Of a stretch of 64,000 bases of DNA, positions 20,463 through 32,729 are shown one piece after another. Position 1 is the stretch's first letter; each line of letters opens with the position of its first letter. Origin of the DNA: Rachicladosporium sp. CCFEE 5018 (lineage: Eukaryota > Ascomycota > Dothideomycetes > Cladosporiales > Cladosporiaceae); the NCBI GenBank assembly GCA_002077045.2, contig KZ111179.1:70004-134003 (forward strand). The letters run 5' to 3'. The position numbers and the translations under genes were made by a program. The notes beneath the pieces are model-generated. The model worked only from the letters and a program-made list of their open reading frames with translations. It did no database searches and was not told where the DNA came from.

Positions 20463-21861
20463 TCAATGCGCCATATGCCACAAGTGACCCCGCAGCGGCA
20501 CATCCCTCAGCATCTCCTCCATGACTGCGCCTTCCACTTCAATCTGCACTTCCCACTAACCGTTCTCGTCACTCTTTGGCAGTATTGCTGCTTATTTCGA
20601 ACCCATAGTTCTGCCCACCTTCCTCGCACATACTGGCATCCCTAATCCCAACCCCAGATCGCACTTCGTCCCCTCCAACTCAGGCTGGCAAGCAGTGAAG
20701 TCCGATATAATGAAGTCTGCCGTTGCTTCCTTCCCAGCAGCGCCAGGTTCCATCATTGAGCAACGCGATCCTAGAGTGAACGATGCGCTCTGATGCCGCG
20801 GCTTCCCTCGCTTCGTGAATGATGACGGCTGTCTTTTCGATCTCGAAGTGGTCGTATCGTCCAGCCAGCGAAAGGACGTTCTCGTACGCTGTCGCAGTGA
20901 CGCTAGCATTGCCGAAGTAGTCTTCACTGAGCGACACGACTGCGCGGATGTCGACCTCGAAGGAGATGCTACCCTTCGCTGACTAAGGGTATGTCTAGTG
21001 AGGTGAATACCTTGCACGTGCGAATGCGCGCCTTAGTAGGGTGATCAAAATGTCCTTGTCGGTGATAGCAGCTTCTTTGTTATCACGCGACAGGCGTGAC
21101 TTGATCATTCCGGTTAATGTCGTGATGTTCTGCAGCTTGAAGACTAGGATCGCATTTCGATTGTTTGCCGCTGCGGAGCTGGGAGTCATCAGGTCAGTCA
21201 ATTGATCGAGCTGTACTGAGTCAGCGTGAAGTATCTGATGCTGCTGTGGTGTACTAGTGTGTTGCTGCTGCTCTAATCTCTCGTTCACAGCCTTGGCGAA
21301 GAATGATGTCGCTCCATTAGACTGCGAAAGGACCGCACGGCAATCCGTCGCCTCAGTAGCGTCTTCCTGAGGGTCCTCAAGAGCCAAGGTACGTATTCCG
21401 AGGCCTTCAGACATCTCGCGAACGATAGTACCAATGCCCAGGTAGTCCGCCACACGGCTGTGTAAGTACATGACCAGTAGAAGTCCGCCAGATAACCAAT
21501 CAGCCTGCACGGAGAAGACCGGACTCGTGGTTTGGCCAACTGAATCGGCCAGTGATACCAGATGTTCCGATGAGAAGTGACTTGTCAACATGCCCGCCCT
21601 GGAGATCGCTTCAATGTCCAACGTACCGTCCGTGCTATGGTGGACAGAGGATTGCGATATCTGCTGCAACGTCATCGATACACTGCCATCTTCGATGACA
21701 CTGGCTAGCACTGGCAGCTGCTTTACAAGCCGATGTACCTTTCGATCGACCGTCACTCTCGCGATCGCAATCTTATTATCGAAGAGGAGGACGAAGCCAT
21801 GTCGCCTGTAATTATCTGGCGCAGCTTGGTCTAGTGTTGAGAGCTTGATAGTGGATGTCAT
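20463..21861 (-). pseudogene. BAHD-type acyltransferase, inactivated copy B
   Basis: Homologous along its length to the intact 465-residue gene at 59098-60495. The first 288 codons are open and end at a TAG that replaces a Ser codon (TCG in C). A second TAG five codons on replaces GAG. A further base-number change near 20750 (GATGGAACC against GATGATCC) shifts the frame. The remaining two thirds of the C-terminal half are still recognisable in other frames. At least three independent lesions make a sequencing error unlikely, so this copy is dead. Confidence 0.88.
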
Positions 21862-22779
21862 CGCGCTGCTTGTGCTGTGACTATTGTCGATGCCGCGCTT
21901 CGTTGTTATTTTGTTGGGGATAATGGAAAGAAGAGAGAAAGTGAACTCTCACAGATCTGTGCATCGCCATCGTACATCTATGACCTGCCGACCACGATCA
22001 GGTGACGCCAGGCCATGTGCAAACATGTGCCAGCATTGACTGCTTGATGTTGGCAATTGCATGTGACAGATCTTACAGAAATGTCGTGAGGTTCTAGAGC
22101 ACGGACGGAAGGCGTGCTGGAGAAATGACATCGATCATGCCTTACATCGGCTAGGTGGCATCTAGGGACGTCTGCTCCAGCAGCATTCTCGAATGTCAAA
22201 GAGATGTTGACTGCTCGATGTACCAGGCGAATCCTGTACGGGACTGGAGCAGAACAGAGGACTATGCACTGCATATCAGCATGTAGGACTCCAAGTGTCC
22301 ACGTTTTGGTCAAGGAGGTCGCCGTTGCATCCGCTAATGACCTGCAGCTTTATGTTCCATTGGAATCTCCGAGGTCGCCCTAAAATGGCTGGTCCCTTTG
22401 CTGGCGAGCAAAGCCAACACTCATGTGTACCGTGCGGTGCTGTCTCGACGCCTGTGCATATTGTGCCCGGGTATGAAATGGCAATGTCCCTGTCGATGCG
22501 TGTGCGCATAGAAGAATGGAAGGGAGGAATGGAGTGAGGTCGGTGTTCTCCTTGGCAAATCCAGTCCACTGCTGGACATCACATTTAGCCTGAGCTGTCC
22601 ACCAGCCCCACTTCCATCGTGTACAATGCCTGCGGATGCATGCCGATGTCGAGTTTGAGCAGTGCATAATGCTAATGTCAGTGTCTGCTTGTGGAGTCGT
22701 ACGCGAGAGGCTCTGCTGCGACGACACCTGCGACTGAAATTAAGACTGGAAAACCGGCCCAGTAGATTGATCTTACAAG
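21862..22779. other. Intergenic, acyltransferase relic to xylulokinase, copy B
   Basis: Shared divergent promoter interval of about 0.9 kb, collinear with 60496-61417 with many substitutions. No ORF is conserved between copies, so I see nothing coding. Confidence 0.55.
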
Positions 22780-24757
22780 ATGGCCGGAACCGAGGATTTG
22801 TATTTGGTAAGATCGCATGAACCCATATACTACTTTCGAGGCGACTGACGGCAGACATAGGGGTTCGACTTGTCCACTCAGCAGCTCAAGTGTAAGCTCA
22901 TCCTTTCTTGTGGCGCTGCATACATTCACTGACCCTGGACAGGTGCTGCTGTCAGCTCCGACTTGAAGCTCAAGCATGAGGCGAAGGTCGACTTCGATGC
23001 TGACTTTGGCAAGAAGTATGGCATCGAAAAGGGCGTACTGACAAATCCGAGCGAAGGCGAAGTGTTCGCCCCAACTGCGATGTGGCTGGAAGCTGTTGAT
23101 CTGGTCTTGCAACGTATGCGAGAGCAAGGTCTTGACTTTGGCAAGATCAAAGGTCTGTCTGGAGCTGGTATGCAGCACGGCACTGTCTTTTGGTCAAAAG
23201 AAGCAGAGAGTCTCCTGAGCAACCTCGATGCGGAGAAAACGCTACTAGAGCAATTACAGACCGAGAAGACGAGTGCTTTCGCTCATCCGCACAGTCCGAA
23301 TTGGCAGGATGCCAGCACCCAGATTCAATGCGATGAGTACGATGCAATACTAGGCGATCCTGAAACTCTGGCAAAAGTGACTGGCAGCAAAGCACATCAC
23401 GTACGTCGACCGAAATTCGCCTCAGGGGCTTATACTGACGATCCTGCAGCGATTCAGTGGCCCTCAGATCAAGCGATTCCGAACGAAGTACCCCGAGCAC
23501 TACGAGAATGTTTCGCAGATCTCACTCGTCTCGTCATTCCTGGCTTCCCTCTTCCTTGGCAAGGTCGCACCCATAGATATAAGCGATGTCACCGGGATGA
23601 ACCTCTGGGACATCAACAACGGACAGTGGCACAACACGTTGCTCGAGCTTGCTGCCGGCAGCAAAGACGGTGCAGCGGACCTGAAGCAGAAACTCGGCCA
23701 CGTTCCAGAAGACGGTGGCGAGAACTTCGGCAGCATCAGCGACTACTTCGTCAAACGGTACGGATTCCCGAGTGATGCCAAGATCATCGCATTCACTGGC
23801 GACAACCCAGCGACTATCTTGGCTTTGCCTTTACGATCATCCGATGCTATGGTGTCGCTCGGAACCAGCACGACGTTCCTCATGAGCACCTCAACGTACA
23901 AGCCAGCCGGTGCATACCACTTCATGAATCATCCGACTACTGCGGGACTTTATATGTTCATGCTGTGCTATAAGAATGGCGGCCTCGCTCGGGAGCAGAT
24001 CCGAGATCAATTCAATACGTCAGCGACGCACCCAGCGAACTGGGACACCTTCAATGATACCGCTCTGAGCACGCCTTTGGTCTCGCGAAAGGATAAGGAT
24101 GACAAAATGCGCCTTGGCCTGTACTTCCCTCGGCCAGAGATCGTTCCGAATGTTCGTGCTGGCCAGTGGCGATACTCTTACACGCCAGGTACAGGTGAGA
24201 TCAAGGAAGTTGCAGCAGACTTCCTGCCTGATGACGCCCGCAACATCGTCGAATCGCAAATGCTATCGCTGCGACTACGCTCGTTTCCTCTTGTGCAAGC
24301 AGAAACCAACACAACGACCGGTGTCCAGCTGCCCCCACAACCACGACGAGTGTACCTCGTTGGCGGCGGCAGCGCCAACAACGCCATCGCAAAGATCTGC
24401 GGCGAAGTACTCGGCTCGCATGACGGCGTCTATAAGCTTGACATCGGCGGCAACGCGTGTGCTCTGGGCTCGGCCTACAAGGCAATCTGGGGCGTCGAAA
24501 GAAAGCAAGGTCAGACGTTCGAAGACCTAATTGGGTCTCGCTGGGATGAAAAGGAGTTCACCAAGAGAGTCGCAGATGGCTACCAAAAGGGCACTTTCGA
24601 GGCTTACGGTGAGGCTGTCAAAGGATTCGAGAAGATGGAGCAGATTGTCATAGGTGAAGTCGGCGAGGGTAAGAAGCAGGCTAGCGGAGGTGTCTTCATG
24701 GCGAGCGACACTGATGCTGGCGCCGCTGCCAGATCGAAGAGAGGTGAGTTCATCTAG
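22780..24757 (+). CDS. xkiA: D-xylulose kinase, copy B
   Basis: FGGY-family carbohydrate kinase phosphorylating D-xylulose to xylulose 5-phosphate, linking pentose catabolism to the pentose phosphate pathway in the cytosol. Exons 22780-22806, 22861-22891, 22943-23400 and 23450-24757 give 607 residues. Fungal xylulokinase landmarks: GFDLSTQQLKC at the N terminus, spread over the first three exons; LSGAGMQHG near residue 106; FTGDNPATIL; GTSTTFL; and the C-terminal GGGSANNAIAKICGEVLG with IGGNACALGSAYKA. Intron positions are identical in copy C. Both copies are intact, so both could be active. Confidence 0.95.
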
Positions 24758-25522
24758 CTTGTGTCCCCAACAGCTGAATCGGTGGCCTTACGAGCTGGTA
24801 GACCCGAACGACTAGGCCATGTACTTGCCCATATATTGTCAGCAATGCAGCTTATGCTCTCAATCCTATGTCATCCACCTAAGGGCGGATCTCACCCAAG
24901 CTGGCACTATGCTGTCGTGACTAGTCACGTCGCCATTATTGTGCCCACGTAGCTGGAGTGAACGTGGCACTATTGCCTCGCCGCAGCCACGAAGATTGCA
25001 GAACGGATGATGCATAAATGCCGCGGCGTGAAGATGAGATTCCATTGGTTGGGAAGTGATTACGTAAGGCCTGTGAACATCTCTGAGTCTGCTCTGACGC
25101 GTTATGCGGTATTTTGTCAGAAACTGGCCACTCGCAGCCGAACTTAGAATACGCTTCCACGGCTGCAACCTTTCCAAATGAATCCTTCAAACCAGCCGTG
25201 ATTGCCACCTGTTATGGCAGCGATGCGAGACTCCAAAGGGCGTGGCAACTGCGGCTTTCGTCTTCTCGTAGCAGAAGCCCTGAACACATGTCTCTGCCGG
25301 AAGTCTCCTGTTGCAACCTCAAGGAAACGTCTACACGGCAATAGGATTAGGTTTGCAACCAGTCGTAGCTTCGAGCGGCAGAATTCAGAAGGCAGTGGTA
25401 TCGTCATGCCGAACTCTGCCTTGGGTAAGAAGAGATGAGTGCTCTCCTCTGCTCATTCCGATAGTACGGTTTCGCGCTACAGTTTTCAACTTTAACCCCC
25501 CCCCCCACCATGTCATTCCACT
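24758..25522. other. niaD upstream region with poly-C tract
   Basis: Contains the left direct repeat (24801-24970) and ends in a run of about 11-12 C at 25496-25507 directly before an ATG at 25509. That ATG opens a 22-codon frame overlapping the niaD start at 25523, so it would act as an overlapping upstream ORF. Confidence 0.55.
24801..24970 (+). repeat. Left direct repeat flanking the niaD segment
   Basis: Imperfect direct repeat of 28921-29090. Shared stretches such as CGAAC-GACTAGGCCATGTAC at the start and GTGCCCA-GAGCTG-AGTGAA about 139 bases later keep the same spacing in both. Copy C has a single version at about 63437-63600. Confidence 0.7.
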
Positions 25523-28500
25523 ATGCCTTCCGACGTGCCGTGGATAGTTTCCGTAAGAGATCATCCAGGTTCGTCAGCTGAAGACATACACCATGAGCCG
25601 AACTGGACGAACGGTCACCAGCACCGCGTAGGATACCGGAATGACCAGGGTCGACTGCCAGGCTTGACGCACGATACTGACGAAGCAAGCGATGTCCCTG
25701 ATCTGGCTTCCCCCTCAAGCGGATTAGAGTCCGAAGACGAGCAAAAATTCGACGAAGATGCGAGAAAGCGATTCCAGGAGCTCAAGTCTAGGGCCAAGAA
25801 GGGCGACCTAATCAACTTCCGAGACGTTATAAAAAATCAAGAAGACTTCCATTTGAGACATCCTCAGGACAGGAGCTTAGGATGGCGCTTTGTCTTCGAG
25901 GCTACGGAAGATTGGGTCAAGGACGAACAGCATGGCCCGCGAATTTGAAAAAGAGGAAACAAGTAGAAGAGAGCAAGGAAAAGAACGAGTCTCAGGATAA
26001 TACCAATGCCCAGACCGTTGATCGTACCAAAGAGAGCGCAGAGAAGCCCAGTCCTGAGGATACGGGGCAGGAAGAGAATGACTGGAAACGCAAGCAAGGC
26101 GAGAATCACAAGCACAACGATGCATATGCAACTGGAGAAGAGAAATCGGACAGTGAGGCTCAGGCAACAGCCGAATACGAGACGTTGCTGGAGCGATACA
26201 CGCCACAGGAAATCGCGTTACTCAAAGCTCTGCGACACGAGAAGGACTACCGCTACGGCCTTCAACAGAATGATGGCAAGAGGGAGAGTCCACAGACTTA
26301 CAATCGCAGTACCATCTCCATCGACGAGCAAGACCAGTTTACGCCCGACAATTGGCTCCCACGCTCGGGTGACCTGATACGGTTGACTGGCAAACACCCG
26401 CTGAACGCCGAGGCGCATCTGAGCAAGCTTTTTGACGGCGGGCTAATCACTCCTAACGAGCTACACTACGTTCGCAATCATGGTGCCGTCCCTCGTATTC
26501 TGTGGGAGTTTCATGAGTTGGATATCGAGGATGGCAAGCTGGTGCTGTCAATGGACGACGTGAAACGCAATTTCGAACATGTCAACATTGCAGTCGCACT
26601 TGCTTGCGATGGCAACAGGAGGAAAGAGATGAACATGGTGAGAAGGTCAAAGGGCTTTGACTGGGGTTCCGGCGCAACGGGATGTGCCTACTGGAAAGGA
26701 CCGCTGCTACGGGACGTCCTTCTGGCAGCCGGAATATCACCTGGAAGGTATACGGGCGAGGGAAAGCTGCGCTGGGTCAATTTTGAGGGAGCGGACGATC
26801 CGAGCGAGGGCAAGTATGCAACTTGCATTCCACTGGACTATGCCATGGACCCGAGCAATGATGTGCTTCTGGCGCTGTATATGAACGATGTTCCCCTACC
26901 ACCAGATCACGGGTACCCCATACGAGTGATAATCCCCGGGTATGTCGGCGGCAGATGTGTCAAGTGGCTCAAAAGGATCTGGGTCACCGACTATGAGAAT
27001 CAAAGTCATTACCACATCTGGGACAATCGAGTGCTGCCCAGCTTCATCACGGAAAAGGATGGAGAATTCGCAAACGCAATGTTTGCTCACCCGGACACAG
27101 CATGCAACGAGCAAAATCTCAACAGCGTGATCGTGAAGCCAGCGCAAGGCGAGCAGATCTCGCTTGCAAAAGCCAAGCGAGGAAGTACCTACAGGATTGA
27201 GGGCTACGCTTACGATGGCGGAGGCCACGAAGTCCAGCGCGTTGAACTCAGCTTAGACGAAGGACAGACCTGGCTTTACTGCATTCGCAAATTTCCTGAC
27301 TACCCTATCAGACACGGAAACAAATTCTGGACATGGCTGCACTGGTACGTGGATGTCTCAATCGTGCATCTTTTGCAAAGTAGAAGTATGTCTGTACGAG
27401 CATGGAATGTTTTCAAGAACACACAGCCGGAGAAGCTTAGCTGGAACACAATGGGCATGATGAATAACTGTTGGTATGTTGTCAAGCCAGAAATCCAACA
27501 GGGGAAAGATGAGGAAGTGCCGTATATGCGATTCAGACACCCAGTGGAGCCAGGCAGTCGTAAGGGAGGGTGGATGAAGCCGAGCGTTGAGAACCAGATT
27601 GCTGGTGCGAAGCGTGATGCTGGTGCACCACAGAAGCAATTCACAAGACAGGAAATTGAGAAGCACAGTATTGAGAATGACTGCTGGCTAGTGGTCGATA
27701 ATAAAGTTTACGACTGCACCTCTGTGCTCACCTGGCATCCCGGAGGTAGAGCCGCCGTCCTCGGGCACGCTGGCAAGGTACACCAAGAGACTAGTGACGA
27801 GTTCGCAGGTATTCATGACGGCTTTGCGTACCAGAAGCTGAAGGAATGCATTTTGGGAGTGGTCACGGACAAGGCAGCTAATTTCATCAAAGCCAACGCC
27901 GAGGCTGCGGCTGAAGAGAAGGCCCAGGACAGCCAGATCGACGGTGATGTCGTGCTCCAGAAGCATAGATGGGTACCAGTCAAGCTCATGGATAGGGAAT
28001 CTTTGTCAGAGGACACTCGAAAGTATACATTCGGCCTACCTGACGGTGCTAAAGACCTTGGTCTGGGGACTTGTCAGCACGTACAGCTCGGCTTCCACCT
28101 CAAAGACCGCATGCTCATTCGTTCTTACACCCCGACTCGACCTCTCCTTCCTGATCCGGAGAAGAGCGATGAAAGGAAGACGCTGACCAACGGAGCGAAC
28201 GCAAGCGGCGAAGTGAGCAAGATGCAAGACGGGCAAGGTACGTTCGAGCTTGTGGTCAAGACGTATTTTCCCACTTCCGAGCAGCCTGGCGGTGCGATGA
28301 GCAATCTTCTCGACTGCATGCCACTTGGCGAAGAAGTCGAGATCCGGGGACCTACAGGCGAGATAGTATATCATGGGAACGGACAGTTCACAATATCGGG
28401 CCAAGATATGATATTTACAAAGATCTCGTTGGTGTTGGGAGGATCGGGCATCACGCCGGGTTACGCACTGATTGCGCGAGCTCTTCTAGGACAGGACAAA

Positions 28501-28809
28501 AACGTGCAGTTGCGGGTCCTGGATGCCAATAAAAGCGAGAAGGACATTCTCTTGAAGGTCGAGCTTGACCAGTTCGAGAAGGACAGTAAAGGCGGTCTGC
28601 AGGTTACGCATATTTTGAGCCACCCAAGCGACGACTGGAAAGGGTTGAAAGGGCATGTCAGTGCGGATATCATCAGGGACAAGCTGTTTGCACCGGAAGA
28701 GGGGAGCGTGGTGTTCCTGTGCGGACCACCTGCGATGATCCAGAAGGCCGCGCTGCCCGCGTTGAGAGATTGGGGTTATGAAGAAGACAAAAATGTCTTT
28801 GGTTTCTAG
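25523..28809 (+). CDS. niaD: Nitrate reductase (NAD(P)H), one frameshift near the N terminus
   Basis: Eukaryotic assimilatory nitrate reductase reducing nitrate to nitrite in the cytosol. Domains in order: N-terminal leader typical of fungal enzymes (HPGSS, HRVGYRN, PGLTHD); molybdopterin domain with the Mo-ligand Cys in ALACDGNRRKEM; dimerisation domain ending WNTMGMMNNCW; cytochrome b5 with haem ligands in WHPGGR and FAGIHD; FAD domain with RSYTPT; NAD(P)H domain with GGSGITP and CGPPAM. The first 136 codons (25523-25930) are in one frame and the rest (25933-28809) in another. Removing two bases (CA, 25931-25932) would give 1,094 residues, longer than usual because of a charged linker after the leader. 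No intron fits. Alternatively translation starts at ATG 25882 and the leader is lost. No niiA or crnA homolog is adjacent. Confidence 0.93.
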
Positions 28810-28920
28810 GGTACAGGAGAGCGCAATGTTGTGGCTAGCCATATACTCACAGCAACGAGGTTTGGGTTCTGCTTATCCCCTTCAACACGCTGTCTCTCGC
28901 GGTGATGGAATGCCTTGCCC

Positions 28921-29090
28921 GTACCTGAATCGCTAAGCCACGTACGTGGAGATGCTAATGAAGCGGTCAGCTTCACTCTTCACCTCCCAGGTTAGTAGCA
29001 GCTATCCCTACCTCATCGAAGTCAGCGGAGCTATGTCACGACTAATCGTACCTTCACTGTGCCCATGGAGCTGCAGTGAATGTAGTGCAC
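28921..29090 (+). repeat. Right direct repeat flanking the niaD segment
   Basis: Partner of 24801-24970, 4,120 bases away in direct orientation. It resembles the single version in copy C, near 63437-63600. Confidence 0.7.
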
Positions 29091-29117
29091 TGTGTTCAAT
29101 CTTGTATCCTACCACTC

Positions 29118-29690
29118 TCATCCACCGCCTTCCAGCGTAGCGATCTGCTTCGCAAGCTGCACCAGGAATGGCTGTCCACTTGCCATATGGTTGGCTGTAG
29201 TACGGCAACAACGTCAGCGCCTCATCATAATAGCAGACCGCAATGCTCACGTTTCGAACCCCATGCCCCACCCCTCCCATTGCCACCATTATCGTCTACC
29301 TTATACGCCGCAGGCAAGGTCTTGCTACCACCGTTCAAGAACGCCTTGACATCTGCTGTGTTGAAGCCATTGACCGCAACGTGACTGCGCTCCTCCTGTT
29401 GCGCGTTCAGAGTACTAGATTTTGGCCGGCCATTGCTAGATGACAACTCCCGATCCTGGCTCTCACTTGAACGTTGTGCCCAGGCGTTATTCGCCTGTTG
29501 TGGTTTTGTGCAAGGCGGTTGTGTAGGATTGCCTTGCTGGCTAGGTGAAGCGGTGCCGGAGCGGCTCGTAGGTGTTCGAGAGGTGCGGGCAGCCTGCCAC
29601 ACGCTACAAGGATTGATCAGTACGATGACGGAACGCCCGAGCGCATGAGGATTGAATACTTCTGCTGGGTTGACATCGTATTGATAGAAC
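29118..29690 (-). CDS. Small conserved fungal protein, unknown function, copy B
   Basis: Minus-strand gene with last exon 29118-29194, a 56-nt intron (29195-29250) and main exon 29251-29603 starting after a CTTGTAG acceptor. Copy C keeps the last intron at the same place (63710-63766). Conserved elements are AVNGFNTADVKAFL, AAYKV, GAWGSK and the C-terminal MASGQPFLVQLAKQIATLEGGG-type tail, a pattern I associate with an unnamed short ascomycete protein. The middle is Ser/Gln/Pro-rich. The first exon is uncertain: a candidate ATG near 29680 (MSTQQKYSILMR) would need an unusually short 5' intron of about 31 nt. Boundaries at the 5' end are therefore approximate. Confidence 0.65.
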
Positions 29691-32600
29691 TCGGGTCATC
29701 ACCAACGGTTTCACGCGATGAAGTTGAGCTCAAGCTCAAACGTGCCGAGGCGAACGTTGAAACGTTCGATCGGCGACAAGGGTGTGTTCTTGGAGCTACA
29801 GTACATGTGTTCACGAGGAGTCTACCTTGGGTACACGCACGCTTGGTGTTCAACCTGCACATGGCAGGTCGATTAGAGGAGTACACAACAAGACCATTTG
29901 ACAAGCTACTCATGGCGGCTCGTTTACCATAGTAACGACAAGGATTCTTGAAGAGCAGCAACCGGATACATCCAAAGACTCTACCACAGATAACATAGTA
30001 TTGAACTGCAAAGCGTCTGAATCTATCCGAGTATGGATTGACTCGACTGGTGCAGCAGATGTACGAGAAGGGGACACCAGTAAGCAATGTCGTGCAAATG
30101 TTATGAGAGATCCAGGCCCCAAGCGTGCGGCAAGCGTAGTAGCAGCGACTTATCACGCAGCCATCTCAACGATGTGAAGCTGCTCTCCGGACACAGACAT
30201 CTCATTACTAACGGGACGGTAGTGCAACAGGCGAGTTATTTCAGAGGACATTATCGTCAGAGTCGTTACCCTCTGCGCGCATGCCCGCTCTGCCTTCGGC
30301 CTCGTGCAAGACCCCGAATAGCCTGCGTTGCGACTCCACTCATGCGTTGAAGAATTCGAATGCAATACTTTTCGGAGCGAAAGAGCATGCGCTATTGGCA
30401 TGGCATATCGGGACTGTAACTGACTGAGTCGCGTGCTGCTTCGGTACTGCGCATGCCCTGCCTTTTGAGCGAGCGGCAACCATCAGGGTGCAACGTGGCG
30501 CAAGTGGAGATAGCCCGGAGAGTTCGTGAACGGGGTTGATGTGCAGTCGGTGGCGTGATCAGCGGCGAAACGTCCCTTGAGGAGGAGGATGACTGTGACA
30601 GTACAGTGAGTTGCCTTTGCTCTGCACTCCGGACAGGGTCTTCGAGCGTAAGCATAAGCATCGAGTCTTGACCTCCCTTTCACCAAGGTCGGTACAAGTC
30701 CAGCATGGCCCTACTCCGGTCATGAGTACCAGCCGCAGGCCAAGATACCGTGGTGCCGCCACGCGGATTGCAGTCTTGTCAGCCACTTACCTCAGGATAA
30801 GGTTGCCAGTAGGGATCTAGGTTTCGCCCTTTGTGCTGCCGAAACCGATTGGGAGAATGCTTCTGCAGTGTGGCTTGAATGTTCAGCAAGCGCTATCGCT
30901 TGCTAGTACGACAACGGTCGGACCGCAGCAAATGGAAGGCGTCTCGGGGAAATGAGAATTCGCAAATGCTATCGACAATGTGCATGACTATCGTGCCCAA
31001 TCGCATGCAACTTTCGCCAAAGTCGTGGTACCTGATTGGCGTCGCGGCAGAACAACCGCATTGACTTTCGCTAGACTGGCAGTTTGACGCCAATGCTTCA
31101 ACGTGCGGCCTGCCCCGCGTTGAAGTCACAGACACCGTCTTCATCGTGCAGGATCTGCTGGAAACGCAATGGTGCGCCGAATGTGTACTCACGCCTCCAG
31201 CCCTCGTAAGATCTTGATCGAGCGTAGTACAGGTGTTGATAAGCCATGCTGTAAAGAAGATGGAAATACTCCTAGCTGCAAGTACTGGGGCACGGGACAA
31301 TTGGGCTCGGCAAAGTACCGAGAACCCGGAAGGGAAACAGCGTTTCGGTCGTACTGTACCTGGATCGTCTTGGCACCAACTCCACCTCATCCCGCGCTCA
31401 GCAACACGACTCGATCATCTTCTCACTGGTGGCATCGCCAATCCTTGCCATACACCGTGCTCACTAAGCTCCGCGAGTGACTCCGGTATGCCCTCTCCCA
31501 TACTCAATCGCCTGCAAGGAGACATACGTCCGCCGGTCAATTCACCTACTAGTGGACGTGGCGATGTGCCATACTCTGATGTTGGTCAAGTACCTCAAAC
31601 ATCAGGCCTCTACAACCGGCATGTGGGCACCGAGCGTCGTCAAGATCCTCGAAGTTCGTGTGGCTTCGTCAAAGCTTCTACAATTCGCGTACGCTTGCAG
31701 AGAGGGAGAAGGTCGAAGCGCCAATGATCCGAAACTCTTCTGCCACACCAGCGCATCAGACGCCGTTGGTGACTCCACTTCGCCAACGTCCCTTTCATGT
31801 TCCGCAGTGCATTGCGTGCGAGGCCCACTTACCCTTGCTGAGTGCATTCGGAGAGAAAACGAGATCCTCAAATTGGGCGCCGACTGGTACATGTGCGTTG
31901 AGTCTGCATGTTAGGCCTCGATGAGACTGAGCATAGTGCACTATACGTACCGATGCCATACAGTTGATCGTGCACTCCGGTGTTGATCAGGGTCGCCATC
32001 GATCGGCGCCATCACGCCAGGAATACTTGAAGCACCATTTGTCGCAACAGATGGCCTCGACTGATCAGATGCGAGGATTAGGCGGGTGGAACCTTAGCCT
32101 CACATTCGACCCACCTGCGTCCTACTAGTGTGCTGCATTGCTGACCCCTATAGAGCGACTGCCTTATCCATAGTACTGAAGGCTTTTGCCACTGATCGCA
32201 GCGATCTGGGGATCCCAGGCCCAAGTTGCGATCCCAGACAGACCTTCCCCACGCCGCACCTTGTGAAGTCACTGCCATGGAGGTGATCGTCCCCGGGCTA
32301 CTTGACCTGAACATTTAACTCCTGTTCCAGGACGGCCGTGCTTTGGGGTCTCCACCACCATGCAGGCCCAAGACGGCGGTCGCTCGCGGTCGATCCACAG
32401 ACACGCGATACCCTGGGGTCAACAGCCGTCAATGCTATGCACGTTATTCGCCGACACGCTCGATCATCCGCTTTTGGGACGCATTCGTGTGTCGCAAGTC
32501 AACGAGTCGTCTGCTTCTGGCAAAGATGCACACGTCCGCATGGACGTTTGACGATGGAGGTAACGGTTGCATGCCCACCTGCTCGCTTCTTGCAAACTCT

Positions 32601-32729
32601 ATCTTTTTCTCCGTGGTATATGGAGTTTCGAATTGCCTCGTCGCAAGTGTCCTAGTATCTGGTCTCTTCTCTAATCGTGGTGTCGCTCCCATTCATTCAA
32701 TCATTCAAGGTCAGACACATTTGCATCCA
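29691..32729. other. Long intergenic region
   Basis: About 3 kb. Open frames up to 165 codons exist on both strands (for example 31233-31727) but none has a recognised domain or convincing composition. A frame-open stretch with hydrophobic residues leads into the P450 ATG from an ATG at about 32527, probably leader. Confidence 0.5.

Larger units (their letters stand above)
15247..29610. repeat. Segmental duplication, copy B (interrupted by the niaD segment)
   Basis: Gene order SAR1, DUF2196/zinc finger, relic gene, Myb-like, acyltransferase, xylulokinase, small conserved gene is repeated in the same orientation from 53897 onward. Sar1 to xylulokinase stop is 9,511 bases here and 9,496 in copy C. 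Divergence is a few percent, with indels mostly in non-coding DNA. The segment at about 24801-28920, containing niaD, is absent from copy C. Confidence 0.95.

Noticed and set aside
31233..31914. Overlapping frames of 145-165 codons
   Set aside because: No domain, no consistent frame and no splice signals; chance ORFs in GC-moderate sequence.
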